IMG/VR virus record: IMGVR_UViG_3300031707_000173
Coordinates: 1 to 23,984 of that record
DNA: 23,984 nt
Direction: 5' to 3' (one strand)
DNA from: a virus
This document shows, piece after piece, positions 15,021 through 21,784 of this stretch (position 1 is its first letter; each line of letters opens with the position of its first letter). The translations under genes were made by a program, and so were the position numbers. The notes under the pieces are model-generated. The model did not search any database. It was not told where the DNA came from and saw only the letters and a program-made list of their open reading frames with translations.

Positions 15021-15790
15021 AAATAGCTGTTGTATTATCATATTACGAGAGACCTTTACAATTGGATGAGACATTGTTTTCAATGACTAAAACCAATTAT
15101 AAAGATTTTGAGGTAGTTATTGTTTCAGATGAAACACAGCAACCTTACAAGGTACCAGATCTACCATATAAGACAGTTATGCTAAATTGTAGTAAGAAGA
15201 CAGATAGATGGGTAGGTGGTATGATGGTACTTAATACTGGATTTCTATATGCTTTAAAACAGAAGGCAGATGTTGTGCTTATACAAAATGCAGAATGTTA
15301 TCATGTTGGTGATGTAATAACAAAGGCAGCTTCGGTGACTGATAGAAATTATATTTCATTTGGTTGCTATAGCCTTGATGAAGAAACTACTTTTTCTAAA
15401 CACGATATTTTTGAAGTTATAAAGAAAAGTGATAGAGGAGCAAGGATAGATGGTGAGAATGCTTGGTATAATCATCCTACAAAAAGACCAGTTGGTTATC
15501 ATTTTTGTTCTGCCATAACGGCTGCTAATTTGAAAAAACTTAATGGTTTTGATGAAAGGTATATGGATGGAGTAGCTTATGATGACAATGATTTCCTTAG
15601 TAGGATTCGTTTGCTAAGGTTAAGAATTGACATAACCGAGGATCCTTTTGTAGTACACCAATGGCATTTTAGCGGACATGGAGCAATTCCAAATAAAAGT
15701 GCTTTAATTGAAAAGAATAAAGAATTATATATGATGTTAAAGAGAAATGGTAATATAAGAGCAAAACATTTAATAACTGAAGATTTATGA
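15017..15790 (+). CDS. Family 2-like glycosyltransferase
   Basis: This 257-residue protein has VVLSYYERPLQLDETLFSM (5-23) as the usual GT2 opening. FEVVIVSDETQQ (31-42) follows. QNAEC (90-94) stands where a DxD is expected, so metal binding may differ. GFDERYMDGVAYDDNDF (177-193) is the acceptor/catalytic-base region with an acidic cluster, and HQWHFSGH (214-221) comes after it. The acidic motif plus HxWH is typical of GT2 and GT27-like transferases. It has ATGA overlaps on both sides. Confidence 0.8.
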   Translation: MKIAVVLSYYERPLQLDETLFSMTKTNYKDFEVVIVSDETQQPYKVPDLPYKTVMLNCSKKTDRWVGGMMVLNTGFLYALKQKADVVLIQNAECYHVGDVITKAASVTDRNYISFGCYSLDEETTFSKHDIFEVIKKSDRGARIDGENAWYNHPTKRPVGYHFCSAITAANLKKLNGFDERYMDGVAYDDNDFLSRIRLLRLRIDITEDPFVVHQWHFSGHGAIPNKSALIEKNKELYMMLKRNGNIRAKHLITEDL

Positions 15791-16521
15791 GACATCCTTT
15801 AAAAGTAAGAAAACAGTTGACTCGATTCTATATATGGGTTACCAGTGATTGCAATCTAAGTTGTCCTTTCTGTATTCAGAAATGGGCAATGGAAGATACG
15901 AAAGGTTACCAAATGTCTTTGGAAGAAGTTCACTATATCGTAGATTCCTGTAAGGCAAGAGGGTTACATTTTGATATTATTGAAATTACAGGTGGAGAGG
16001 CTTCACTTTGGAAAGGGATAAAAGAAGGAGTTCCATTATTTGCTACAATATGTGATATGGTTACCTTAGCCACAAATGGAAATAATCCTGAGTTGATTAG
16101 ATCACTTGGATTAAAAACCTTTATATTATCTCAAAGTCAAGCCACACCAGCACAAATGAAACAATATGAAGACATTGTGCATACATTGACTATTAATAAT
16201 CATCAGCATAAGAAGATGCCAGAGAAACCATTTGATAATGTATTACCCTCTTCTTGTGCTACCACGGTTACACCGCCTATACCTTGTGTACCTAAGGGCG
16301 TTCCAAGAGGTGGTCTACCACAGGCTACCTTTGAGTATGTAAAAGGGAAGGTTTATAATTGTCCTGATTGTTACACCCATCTTCAATACGTTCCAGCTAC
16401 GGATGATATAGTATGTGACTTTGAAGATGATTTTGTAAGCAAGTTTTACAATAAGAATTTTAATAAAGAGATATGTAGATATTGTCTTGGTAATCACAAA
16501 GTTTGGAATAAAATAGCATGA
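15787..16521 (+). CDS. Radical SAM enzyme with auxiliary-cluster cysteines
   Basis: This 244-residue protein has C22-NLS-C26-PF-C29, the CxxxCxxC site for the 4Fe-4S cluster that cleaves SAM, and ITGGEAS (67-73) as the GGE motif. The C-terminal half has C157, C167, C192, C195, C210, C230 and C233, enough for one or more further clusters as in SPASM/twitch enzymes. It could perform oxidation, epimerisation or C-C chemistry on a sugar or peptide. It is short for a SPASM protein, with about 65 residues between the cysteine pairs and the core. It lies inside the glycosyltransferase run with an ATGA overlap upstream and one base downstream. Confidence 0.85.
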   Translation: MRHPLKVRKQLTRFYIWVTSDCNLSCPFCIQKWAMEDTKGYQMSLEEVHYIVDSCKARGLHFDIIEITGGEASLWKGIKEGVPLFATICDMVTLATNGNNPELIRSLGLKTFILSQSQATPAQMKQYEDIVHTLTINNHQHKKMPEKPFDNVLPSSCATTVTPPIPCVPKGVPRGGLPQATFEYVKGKVYNCPDCYTHLQYVPATDDIVCDFEDDFVSKFYNKNFNKEICRYCLGNHKVWNKIA

Positions 16522-16522
16522 T

Positions 16523-17323
16523 ATGATACCTAAAATTTGTCACTTTATTTGGACTAACAAGTCCTCGATGTCTTGGATGCAGACATTATCTGTCCTTTCT
16601 TTCAAAAGGTATAATCCTGATTGGGCAATAAAAATTCATCTGATAAAGCAAATACCACAGGAACTTGGAGCAAACGTCTACGTTCCAGAATATACTGGAG
16701 AAGATCATTTTCAGAGTCTATCTAATTTTGATATAGACTTACATGATATATATGATGAAGGTATAGCAAATGATAAACATGGAATCCAAGTTTCAGATAT
16801 ACTGAGAATGAGATTATTACATAGGGTAGGTGGTGTTTATTCTGATTTTGATACATTATGGTTAAAACCTATGTCTAAATTTTATGAGGTATATACGGAA
16901 AATTTTGAGACAACGATTTGTCAACATGCTGGAGATAAGCACCATAATGCTTCTAATCTTGTATCAGAACCTAATGGTTCTTTTCTGGCAGCAGTCATTG
17001 CTTTACAAAACAGAATAAATCGACCACCTTATGATTATCAGGCTTATAACAATGCTTTATTAAACAGGTGGTTTCGTAATTGGGATAGAGTAAAGAAAAC
17101 GTATCCTAGATTGTTAAAGATTGATTATGAAACTTTTTATCCTTATGATGTCTATCATCCTGAAAGACAGTGGAAGGAGGATAACCTATCTTATCTGGTA
17201 GAGAAGACAGTGGCAGTTCATTGGTTTAATGGTAATAATTTAAGTAAGGAATTTATAAATAGAAATGATTACACAATACCATGTTCTATAACTTCAATTC
17301 TTAAAAAGGAAGGATATCTATGA
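16523..17323 (+). CDS. Glycosyltransferase with DXD sugar-binding region (GT32/OCH1-like)
   Basis: This 266-residue protein starts with PKICHFIWTN, the usual opening of the family that uses nucleotide sugars in capsule and glycolipid synthesis. SDILRMRLLHRVGGVYSDFD (91-110) is its hallmark, with the DFD metal site at 108-110. The C-terminus has AVHWFNGNN, matching the conserved HW motif. It is the most confidently named transferase of the cassette. There is no membrane segment or signal peptide, so it acts in the cytoplasm. Confidence 0.87.
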   Translation: MIPKICHFIWTNKSSMSWMQTLSVLSFKRYNPDWAIKIHLIKQIPQELGANVYVPEYTGEDHFQSLSNFDIDLHDIYDEGIANDKHGIQVSDILRMRLLHRVGGVYSDFDTLWLKPMSKFYEVYTENFETTICQHAGDKHHNASNLVSEPNGSFLAAVIALQNRINRPPYDYQAYNNALLNRWFRNWDRVKKTYPRLLKIDYETFYPYDVYHPERQWKEDNLSYLVEKTVAVHWFNGNNLSKEFINRNDYTIPCSITSILKKEGYL

Positions 17324-18027
17324 TAGCTCTTATTACACCGACTGGAGGACGTCCAAAGCAAATTGAACTTTGCACAAAGTTTATGCTAAATCAGGATTAT
17401 GCTGGTAAAGTACTTTGGGTGCTTGTCGATGATGTAGTTCCTACCAGTATTAAAAATATACCTTTAATATTTAAAAGTAATTGGAATATTCAGAAGGTAT
17501 ATCCTACTCCCAAATGGAAGGTGGGAGGAAATACTCAGGCAAGAAATTTACTGGAAGGAATAAATGTTGTAAATAGATATGAAGATATAACTGCTGTTTT
17601 TATAATAGAGGATGATGATTATTACTCTCCTCAATACTTGCGTTTAATGAATGAGAGGTTAAAAGGGTATGACGTGGTTGGACAAATTAACACCGTATAT
17701 TATAATCCAATATACAGAGGATGGATGAGGAATGGTAATGATAAGCACGCAAGTCTCTTTCAGGTAGCCTTTACTCCAGAGGTGCTTGGTATTTTCCAAA
17801 TGGCTTGTAAGACACCAAGAGCCTTTATAGATATGCACTTCTTTAGATTAGTTAAAACCAGAAAGGTTAATTTGTTTAATGGTAAGGATTTAGCGGTGGG
17901 TATTAAAGGATTACCTGGTAGATCAGGAATAGGAATGGGACATAGAGCAGAAATTAGAATGACTCCTGATCCTGAGTTTGTAAAGTTAAAAGAGTTAATT
18001 GGTGATGATTATATGTATTACTTATGA
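17320..18027 (+). CDS. GT-A type glycosyltransferase with EDDD motif
   Basis: This 235-residue protein starts MIALITPTGGRPKQIELC, a GT2-like N-terminus. VLWVLVDD (31-38) and FIIEDDDYYSPQYL (94-107) form the nucleotide-sugar and metal sites. The C-terminal KGLPGRSGIGMGHR segment resembles an acceptor loop. It overlaps both neighbours by ATGA. It is probably a transferase; an alternative is an inactive GT-A fold, because no clear acidic base can be placed. Confidence 0.72.
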   Translation: MIALITPTGGRPKQIELCTKFMLNQDYAGKVLWVLVDDVVPTSIKNIPLIFKSNWNIQKVYPTPKWKVGGNTQARNLLEGINVVNRYEDITAVFIIEDDDYYSPQYLRLMNERLKGYDVVGQINTVYYNPIYRGWMRNGNDKHASLFQVAFTPEVLGIFQMACKTPRAFIDMHFFRLVKTRKVNLFNGKDLAVGIKGLPGRSGIGMGHRAEIRMTPDPEFVKLKELIGDDYMYYL

Positions 18028-18689
18028 ACCAACCGATATTCATAACAGGAGTAGAAAGATCAGGAAGTTCACTGATTGCAAAGATATTTGATATTTGTCA
18101 TGTGCATGTTGGAATGGTTTCTACTATGTATGAAAATATTGGGTTTAAGTTAATTATGGATAGTTATCTGGATACAAATGGATCTTTGTTTCCAGAAACT
18201 AAGTCATTAAAAATACCTGTTGATTGGAATGAATTAATATTAAATCTATTAAAGAGTGAAGGGTATAAAGATGGACCTTGGATATGTAAAGGATCTCGTA
18301 TGACTCAAATGTGGCCAGTTTGGCATTATGCTTTTCCAAACGCCAGATGGATAATTGTAAGAAGAAAGACTTCTGATATTGTTCAATCTTGTATGAAAAC
18401 CGGATACATGAGAGTATTCAAGGAGCCGGCGAATCTGATTAGAATAAAGGTTAAAACTGAGGAGGAAGGTTGGTTGTGGTGGACCCACCAGTATGAAAAG
18501 AAGTTTGTTGAAATGATTGAAGCCGGAGTGAATTGTAAACAGGTTTGGCCTGAAAGAATGGTACATGGCGATTATCAACAGGTCTACGAAACACTTGAGT
18601 GGTTAGGTTTGAAGTGGAACAGTAAAATAGTGGAAACGATTGATCCAAGGTTAATTAAAAGTAGGAGGAAAGAAGGATGGCATATGTAA
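18024..18689 (+). CDS. PAPS-dependent sulfotransferase-like protein
   Basis: This 221-residue protein has FITGVERSGSSLIAKIF (6-22), the P-loop-like 5'-phosphosulfate motif, and RWIIVRRKTSDIVQSC (108-123), the 3'-phosphate motif with Arg and Ser. WICKGSRM (86-93) corresponds to the conserved core helix. It would move sulfate from PAPS to a hydroxyl, most plausibly a sugar made by the preceding genes. PAPS must come from the host, since no ATP sulfurylase or APS kinase gene is seen. Its last 13 bases overlap the connector gene, whose SD lies inside its coding sequence. Confidence 0.82.
   Translation: MNQPIFITGVERSGSSLIAKIFDICHVHVGMVSTMYENIGFKLIMDSYLDTNGSLFPETKSLKIPVDWNELILNLLKSEGYKDGPWICKGSRMTQMWPVWHYAFPNARWIIVRRKTSDIVQSCMKTGYMRVFKEPANLIRIKVKTEEEGWLWWTHQYEKKFVEMIEAGVNCKQVWPERMVHGDYQQVYETLEWLGLKWNSKIVETIDPRLIKSRRKEGWHM
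18663..18668 (+). promoter_or_regulatory. SD (AGGAGG) for the connector gene inside the sulfotransferase CDS
   Basis: AGGAGG ends 8 bases before ATG 18677. It is encoded within the sulfotransferase C-terminal codons (SRRKEGWHM) and fixes the start of the connector gene, showing that the cassette end and the structural operon are stitched together without spacer. Confidence 0.7.
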
Positions 18690-19054
18690 CCCCAGATGAA
18701 GTAATAGGAGTAATGGAGGAATGCTCCTTAACATCCGACCAAGTTGATCCATATATCTTATCAGCTCATTTATTTGTTACTGATATTCTGAGTGGTAGTG
18801 GATTATCAGCAAGCCGGTTGAAAGATATTGAAAAATATCTTGCAGCTCATTTTATTGCAAGTATTCACAGTCGCCCTTCTTCTCGAGAGAAAGTAGGTGA
18901 GGTTGAAGTTGAATACTCCAATACTAAGTTTGGAGAAGGTTTAAAATCTACCCCATATGGACAGATGGTTAGCATGTTAGATACTACTGGTTTAATTGCG
19001 GCATCAGGGAAAAGAGCTGCAACATTTTTTGTACCTAAAAGCTTTGACGAATGA
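18677..19054 (+). CDS. Head-tail connector / adaptor protein (DUF4054-type)
   Basis: This 125-residue protein starts MAYVTPDEVIGVMEECSL and has LSASRLKDIEKYLAAHFIAS and GLKSTPYGQMVSMLDTTGLI, the core pattern of phage head-tail adaptors that dock under the portal. It begins 13 bases before the sulfotransferase stop, in another frame. It marks the return to ordinary structural order after the glycan cassette: in related phages this gene follows the capsid gene within one or two small genes. The last codon region overlaps the next start by ATGA. Confidence 0.8.
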   Translation: MAYVTPDEVIGVMEECSLTSDQVDPYILSAHLFVTDILSGSGLSASRLKDIEKYLAAHFIASIHSRPSSREKVGEVEVEYSNTKFGEGLKSTPYGQMVSMLDTTGLIAASGKRAATFFVPKSFDE

Positions 19055-19437
19055 GTATAATGAGTACATATAGAAGTTCCCTTGTACAAAAGGCAGTATA
19101 TTGGGGATCACCAGTAGATAACGGATATAATAAATTTGATTATGCTGATCCCGTAGAGATAGATTGTCGTTGGGAAGGTAAGGAACAATTACTAAGGACT
19201 TGGGATGGTGGAGGAATATCTCTTTCTTATATTGGAATTGTATGGGTTGATCAGGACTTGGATAAGAATGGATGTTTATTCTTAGGAACTTTGAATGATT
19301 TAGATAGTGGAGCTGAAGAGGATCCTTTATCTATGGATACTGTTTTTAGAATTCAGCAGTTTGAAAAACTTCCGAGGATGAGATCAACTACTGAATTTAT
19401 TAGAAGGGCATTTTTATCACCTTGGCAATACAGATAG
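19051..19437 (+). CDS. Putative head closure protein
   Basis: This 128-residue protein starts in an ATGA overlap; a second ATG at 19060 (MSTYRSSL) is an alternative start. The content is beta-rich (IDCRWEGKEQLLRTWDG, LSYIGIVWVDQDLD, MDTVFRIQQFEKLPRMRSTT). Size and position between the connector and tail-completion genes match the head closure or stopper proteins (HK97 gp7 / SPP1 gp16-like) that plug the connector after packaging. I recognise this mainly by order, not by a diagnostic motif. Confidence 0.65.
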   Translation: MSIMSTYRSSLVQKAVYWGSPVDNGYNKFDYADPVEIDCRWEGKEQLLRTWDGGGISLSYIGIVWVDQDLDKNGCLFLGTLNDLDSGAEEDPLSMDTVFRIQQFEKLPRMRSTTEFIRRAFLSPWQYR

Positions 19438-19440
19438 GTT

Positions 19441-20013
19441 ATGGGAATGGAGTTTTTCAGATTGGACATTAACGGCATCCCCCGATCAAACATTCAGGCG
19501 ATTGATAAATGGACTATGGCTTTTAATAGACAGGTTTCAGGTATTGAAGGACGATCTTTGGCAGGATTACTTAAATGTGCTGCTTTAATCAGAAATGAAA
19601 CTGAACATGGTGATGTTAAGACTCCAAGAAGAACTGGTAATTTGATCAATAGTTGGTTTGTGGTTTCGGGAAGGGGAAAGATTGTAGCAGGAGGAGGAAA
19701 GAAACATAGGGCTGAAGCAGGAGGTCCTTTTTCAGGTCCAGATGGAGCAAGAGTTGCAGGAGAACATAGTGCCATTTTATCTGATATGGAAAAGAGAGCG
19801 ATTACCAACTCTAAAGCAAATGGGGGACCTATCGTAATTATGGGGTATAGTGCCTTTTATGCTCTTTACGTTCATGAAATGCAAGGTACTGAATCAGGTA
19901 AGGAAATACATTGGACCAGAAAGGGATCTGGACCATCTTGGTTTTATAAGGCTCTTATTAAACAACAGCCCAATATGTTAAAGATAATAGCAGAGAATAT
20001 TAAACTGAAATAA
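19441..20013 (+). CDS. Tail completion / neck protein (HK97 gp10-like)
   Basis: This 190-residue protein has an N-terminal helical part including SLAGLLKCAALIRNETEHGD, then KTPRRTGNLINSWFVV, the classic 'TPVDTGRLR.SW' motif of gp10-like neck proteins. An YSAFYALYVHEM segment follows, equal to the 'Y..YVE.GT' motif. The region between (AEAGGPFSGPDGARVAGE) is an extra Gly-rich loop relative to short members. It joins head and tail ends after assembly. It is followed by the GIY-YIG remnant. Confidence 0.82.
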   Translation: MGMEFFRLDINGIPRSNIQAIDKWTMAFNRQVSGIEGRSLAGLLKCAALIRNETEHGDVKTPRRTGNLINSWFVVSGRGKIVAGGGKKHRAEAGGPFSGPDGARVAGEHSAILSDMEKRAITNSKANGGPIVIMGYSAFYALYVHEMQGTESGKEIHWTRKGSGPSWFYKALIKQQPNMLKIIAENIKLK

Positions 20014-20014
20014 T

Positions 20015-20128
20015 ATGAATACTCCCAATATTGTGTTTATTTATAGGATATTAAATAAAATTAATGGTAAGTTTTATATTGGATCTACTTATTCTATTGA
20101 TAGGAGATTTAAAGAACACCGTAACTAA
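20015..20128 (+). pseudogene. Truncated GIY-YIG endonuclease remnant
   Basis: ATG 20015 to TAA 20126 encodes 37 residues: FIYRILNKINGKFYIGST, then SIDRRFKEHRN. This is the first half of a GIY-YIG nuclease domain (IYRI...YIG, then the RR..EH helix), including the Y-I-G core and the following Arg. The rest, including the catalytic Glu region, is absent: the next gene starts 30 bases later. No SD precedes it. It is most likely a decayed homing endonuclease, possibly once part of an intron or a free-standing gene between tail genes. Confidence 0.75.
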
Positions 20129-20157
20129 ATGGTGGAAACAAAGAAAGGAGGAGTCAA

Positions 20158-20547
20158 ATGCAGTGTTGTTCTGAAGATATAAAGGATATGTTGTTAGCAG
20201 AAAGTTCTTTGGATCTTGAACTCGCTAAAAATTTATTTGTAGGACATGAGCCACCGAATCCAGATAACATAGTAATTGTTTTTGATAGATATGGAGGTAA
20301 TTCACCTGTGACTTTAGATGGAGAAGTTTACGAATATACGAGCGCTCAGATAATGGTTAGAAGTAGGGATTATCAACAGGCGCAAAGTTTAGTTAGAGAT
20401 ATAAAGGAGCTATTACATGGCCGGGCAAATGAGACATGGAATGGAACCTTTTATACGTTGATTCTATGTTCCACTCCTTCTATGTTGGATTGGGATGATG
20501 GACAACGAGTTCGTTTTATTATTAATATTAATTTGCAAAGGAGGTAA
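20158..20547 (+). CDS. Tail terminator-like protein
   Basis: This 129-residue protein has AAAGGAGGA before ATG 20158. The pattern DNIVIVFDRYGGNSP, then YEYTSAQIMVRSRDYQQAQS and DIKELLHG, matches the small minor capsid / tail terminator fold (mixed alpha-beta), in which a beta-strand 'iqi.vRs.dy..a' is followed by the amphipathic helix. It caps the tail tube and joins it to the neck. The ending FIININLQRR is the usual last beta-strand. The strong SD of the tail tube gene overlaps its final codons. Confidence 0.78.
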   Translation: MQCCSEDIKDMLLAESSLDLELAKNLFVGHEPPNPDNIVIVFDRYGGNSPVTLDGEVYEYTSAQIMVRSRDYQQAQSLVRDIKELLHGRANETWNGTFYTLILCSTPSMLDWDDGQRVRFIININLQRR

Positions 20548-20550
20548 ATT

Positions 20551-20949
20551 ATGAGCAAAGCATTTGCAGGGGTGGGAACAGTCTTTAATAGGAATGGTAC
20601 GCCTCTTGCTGAAATAAATTCGATAACAGGTCCTGGAATGACCAGGGACTTTATTGATGTAACCTCATTGGACTCTACTGGTGGTTATCGAGAGTTCATT
20701 GCGGGATTTAGGGATGGGGGGACAGTTGTACTCAATATGAACTTTACCATTGAAACATGGGCATTGATGAAAGATGATTTTGAGGATGATGCTGCCGTAC
20801 CATACTCTATTGAGCTACCGGACTCTGATGGAACAACTATTTCATTTAATGGTCTGGTTACAGAATGTCCGATAACTATTCCAACTGATGATAAGGTTAC
20901 AGCTGATGTAACTATTAAAGTCACTGGGGAAGTTAGCGTAGGTTCTTAG
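20551..20949 (+). CDS. Major tail tube protein
   Basis: This 132-residue protein has AAAGGAGGT 6 bases before ATG 20551, one of the best SDs in the window and consistent with the many copies needed for a tail tube. The sequence AGVGTVFNRNGTPLAEINSI, then RDFIDVTSLDSTGGYREFIA and GFRDGGTVVLNMNF, followed by TISFNGLVTECPITIP and ADVTIKVTGEV, is the lambda gpV / TTP_lambda-like tube pattern (MARKERS 'sLDST..yrEfiaG..DGG.v.l..n'). It is short for the family and lacks an Ig-like C-terminal domain. A hairpin with a T-run follows its stop. Confidence 0.88.
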   Translation: MSKAFAGVGTVFNRNGTPLAEINSITGPGMTRDFIDVTSLDSTGGYREFIAGFRDGGTVVLNMNFTIETWALMKDDFEDDAAVPYSIELPDSDGTTISFNGLVTECPITIPTDDKVTADVTIKVTGEVSVGS

Positions 20950-20958
20950 TGGTTTAAT

Positions 20959-20986
20959 GATCCTAATCAGGGATTTTTTATTTATT
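20959..20986 (+). terminator. Rho-independent-like terminator after the tail tube gene
   Basis: ATCCT (20960-20964), loop AATCA, GGGAT (20970-20974) gives a 5-bp stem with one T-G pair, followed by six T bases (20974-20979) and more AT-rich sequence. The position right behind a high-copy gene suits a partial terminator that lowers expression of the tail chaperone and tape measure genes downstream. Confidence 0.5.
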
Positions 20987-21011
20987 AACAATTAATTTGG
21001 AGGACTAATCA

Positions 21012-21440
21012 ATGACATTAATGACAAGAGATCAGCTTTTAACAAGAGAAGAGCTGAAAAGAGAAAAAGTAGAATTAGGAGAAGACAAGTATGTATTCGT
21101 TACTGAAATGACGGGTAATGCTCGTGACAAGTTTGAAAATTCATTGCTGAAAAAAATCAGAGATCCTAAAACGGGACTGGTTGCCAGTTATGAACAGGCT
21201 ACGGAAAACTTCCGAGCTAAGTTAGCAGTTAATACCATCTGTGATGAAAATGGTATTCTGATTCTCAAACCGGAGGATTATCTGAAGTTCAGTGAGTCAA
21301 TCGGAGCAAAGAGTCTGGAAAAGATTATTGAAAAGGCTAATGAGTTAAACGGAATTGGGGCTAAGGATCAGGAGGAGATCATAAAAAACTCCGTAGCCGA
21401 CCAAGTCGGCAATTCCAGTTCAGACTCTGTAGGGAAATAG
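21012..21440 (+). CDS. Tail assembly chaperone G
   Basis: This 142-residue product starts at ATG 21012 behind TTGGAGGA. It sits between the tail tube and tape measure genes, as in lambda. MTRDQLLTREELKREKVEL, EMTGNARDKFENSLLKKIRD and NTICDENGILIL match the G-type chaperone family, in which short acidic-helical proteins coat the tape measure during tail assembly. It is the abundant unshifted product; a -1 frameshift at codons 125-126 gives the GT form. Confidence 0.85.
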   Translation: MTLMTRDQLLTREELKREKVELGEDKYVFVTEMTGNARDKFENSLLKKIRDPKTGLVASYEQATENFRAKLAVNTICDENGILILKPEDYLKFSESIGAKSLEKIIEKANELNGIGAKDQEEIIKNSVADQVGNSSSDSVGK

Positions 21441-21784
21441 GAGTAATCCATCCCGATTTCCTATTGGATCAATTAACTTCTCATCAACTCGCTGAATGGG
21501 AAGCGATGGATAGGATAGATCCAATAGGAGAATGGGTGGAAGAGTTTAGATTTGCAAGGTTACAATCCTTAATATTGACCATTGCTTTGAAATGGGCGGC
21601 TGGTAAGAAACCGGTAGATCCTGTAGATGTATTGGATTTTATGCCAGATTGGTTAGGAGAGAAGGAGCCTAAAAAACAAACAGTAGAACAAATGAAGACT
21701 ATTTTACTGGGACTTGCGAAACATCAGAATAAAAAAGTGGCAACTCAAGCCAAAATAAAAGAAAGACGAAACAAACATGCCTAA
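21012..21784 (+). CDS. Tail assembly chaperone GT, made by -1 frameshift
   Basis: Translation of frame 0 to AAC (21387-21389), then -1 from CTC at 21389, gives a fusion of about 257 residues: 126 from G and 131 from the T part. The T part runs LRSRPSRQFQFRLCREIGVI, then HPDFLLDQLTSHQLAEWEAM and DRIDPIGEWVEEFRFARL, the hallmark of gpT/DUF4035-type domains. No independent SD and no ATG precede the T part (only TTG 21464), so it is not a separate gene. GT recruits the tail tube protein to the tape measure; the G:GT ratio is set by the slip rate. Confidence 0.9.
21383..21410 (+). promoter_or_regulatory. -1 programmed frameshift signal (slippery site + hairpin)
   Basis: A AAA AAC (21383-21389) is in the correct phase in the G frame (ATA AAA AAC). 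A 6-base spacer (21390-21395) is followed by a perfect hairpin GCCGAC-CAA-GTCGGC (21396-21410). The sequence shows all three canonical parts of a -1 frameshift signal. The -1 frame is open from here to the gene T stop at 21784. Confidence 0.93.

Noticed and set aside
13654-18689. Cassette as a glucosylation system for phage DNA bases
   Set aside because: No hydroxymethylase, dCTPase or T4-type DNA glucosyltransferase motif is visible, and the transferases look like glycan enzymes. It cannot be fully excluded without the rest of the genome.
21464-21784. Independent gene for the T part starting at TTG 21464
   Set aside because: There is no SD in front of it, the same frame is open and conserved-looking upstream (REIGVIHPDFL), and the frameshift signal explains its translation.
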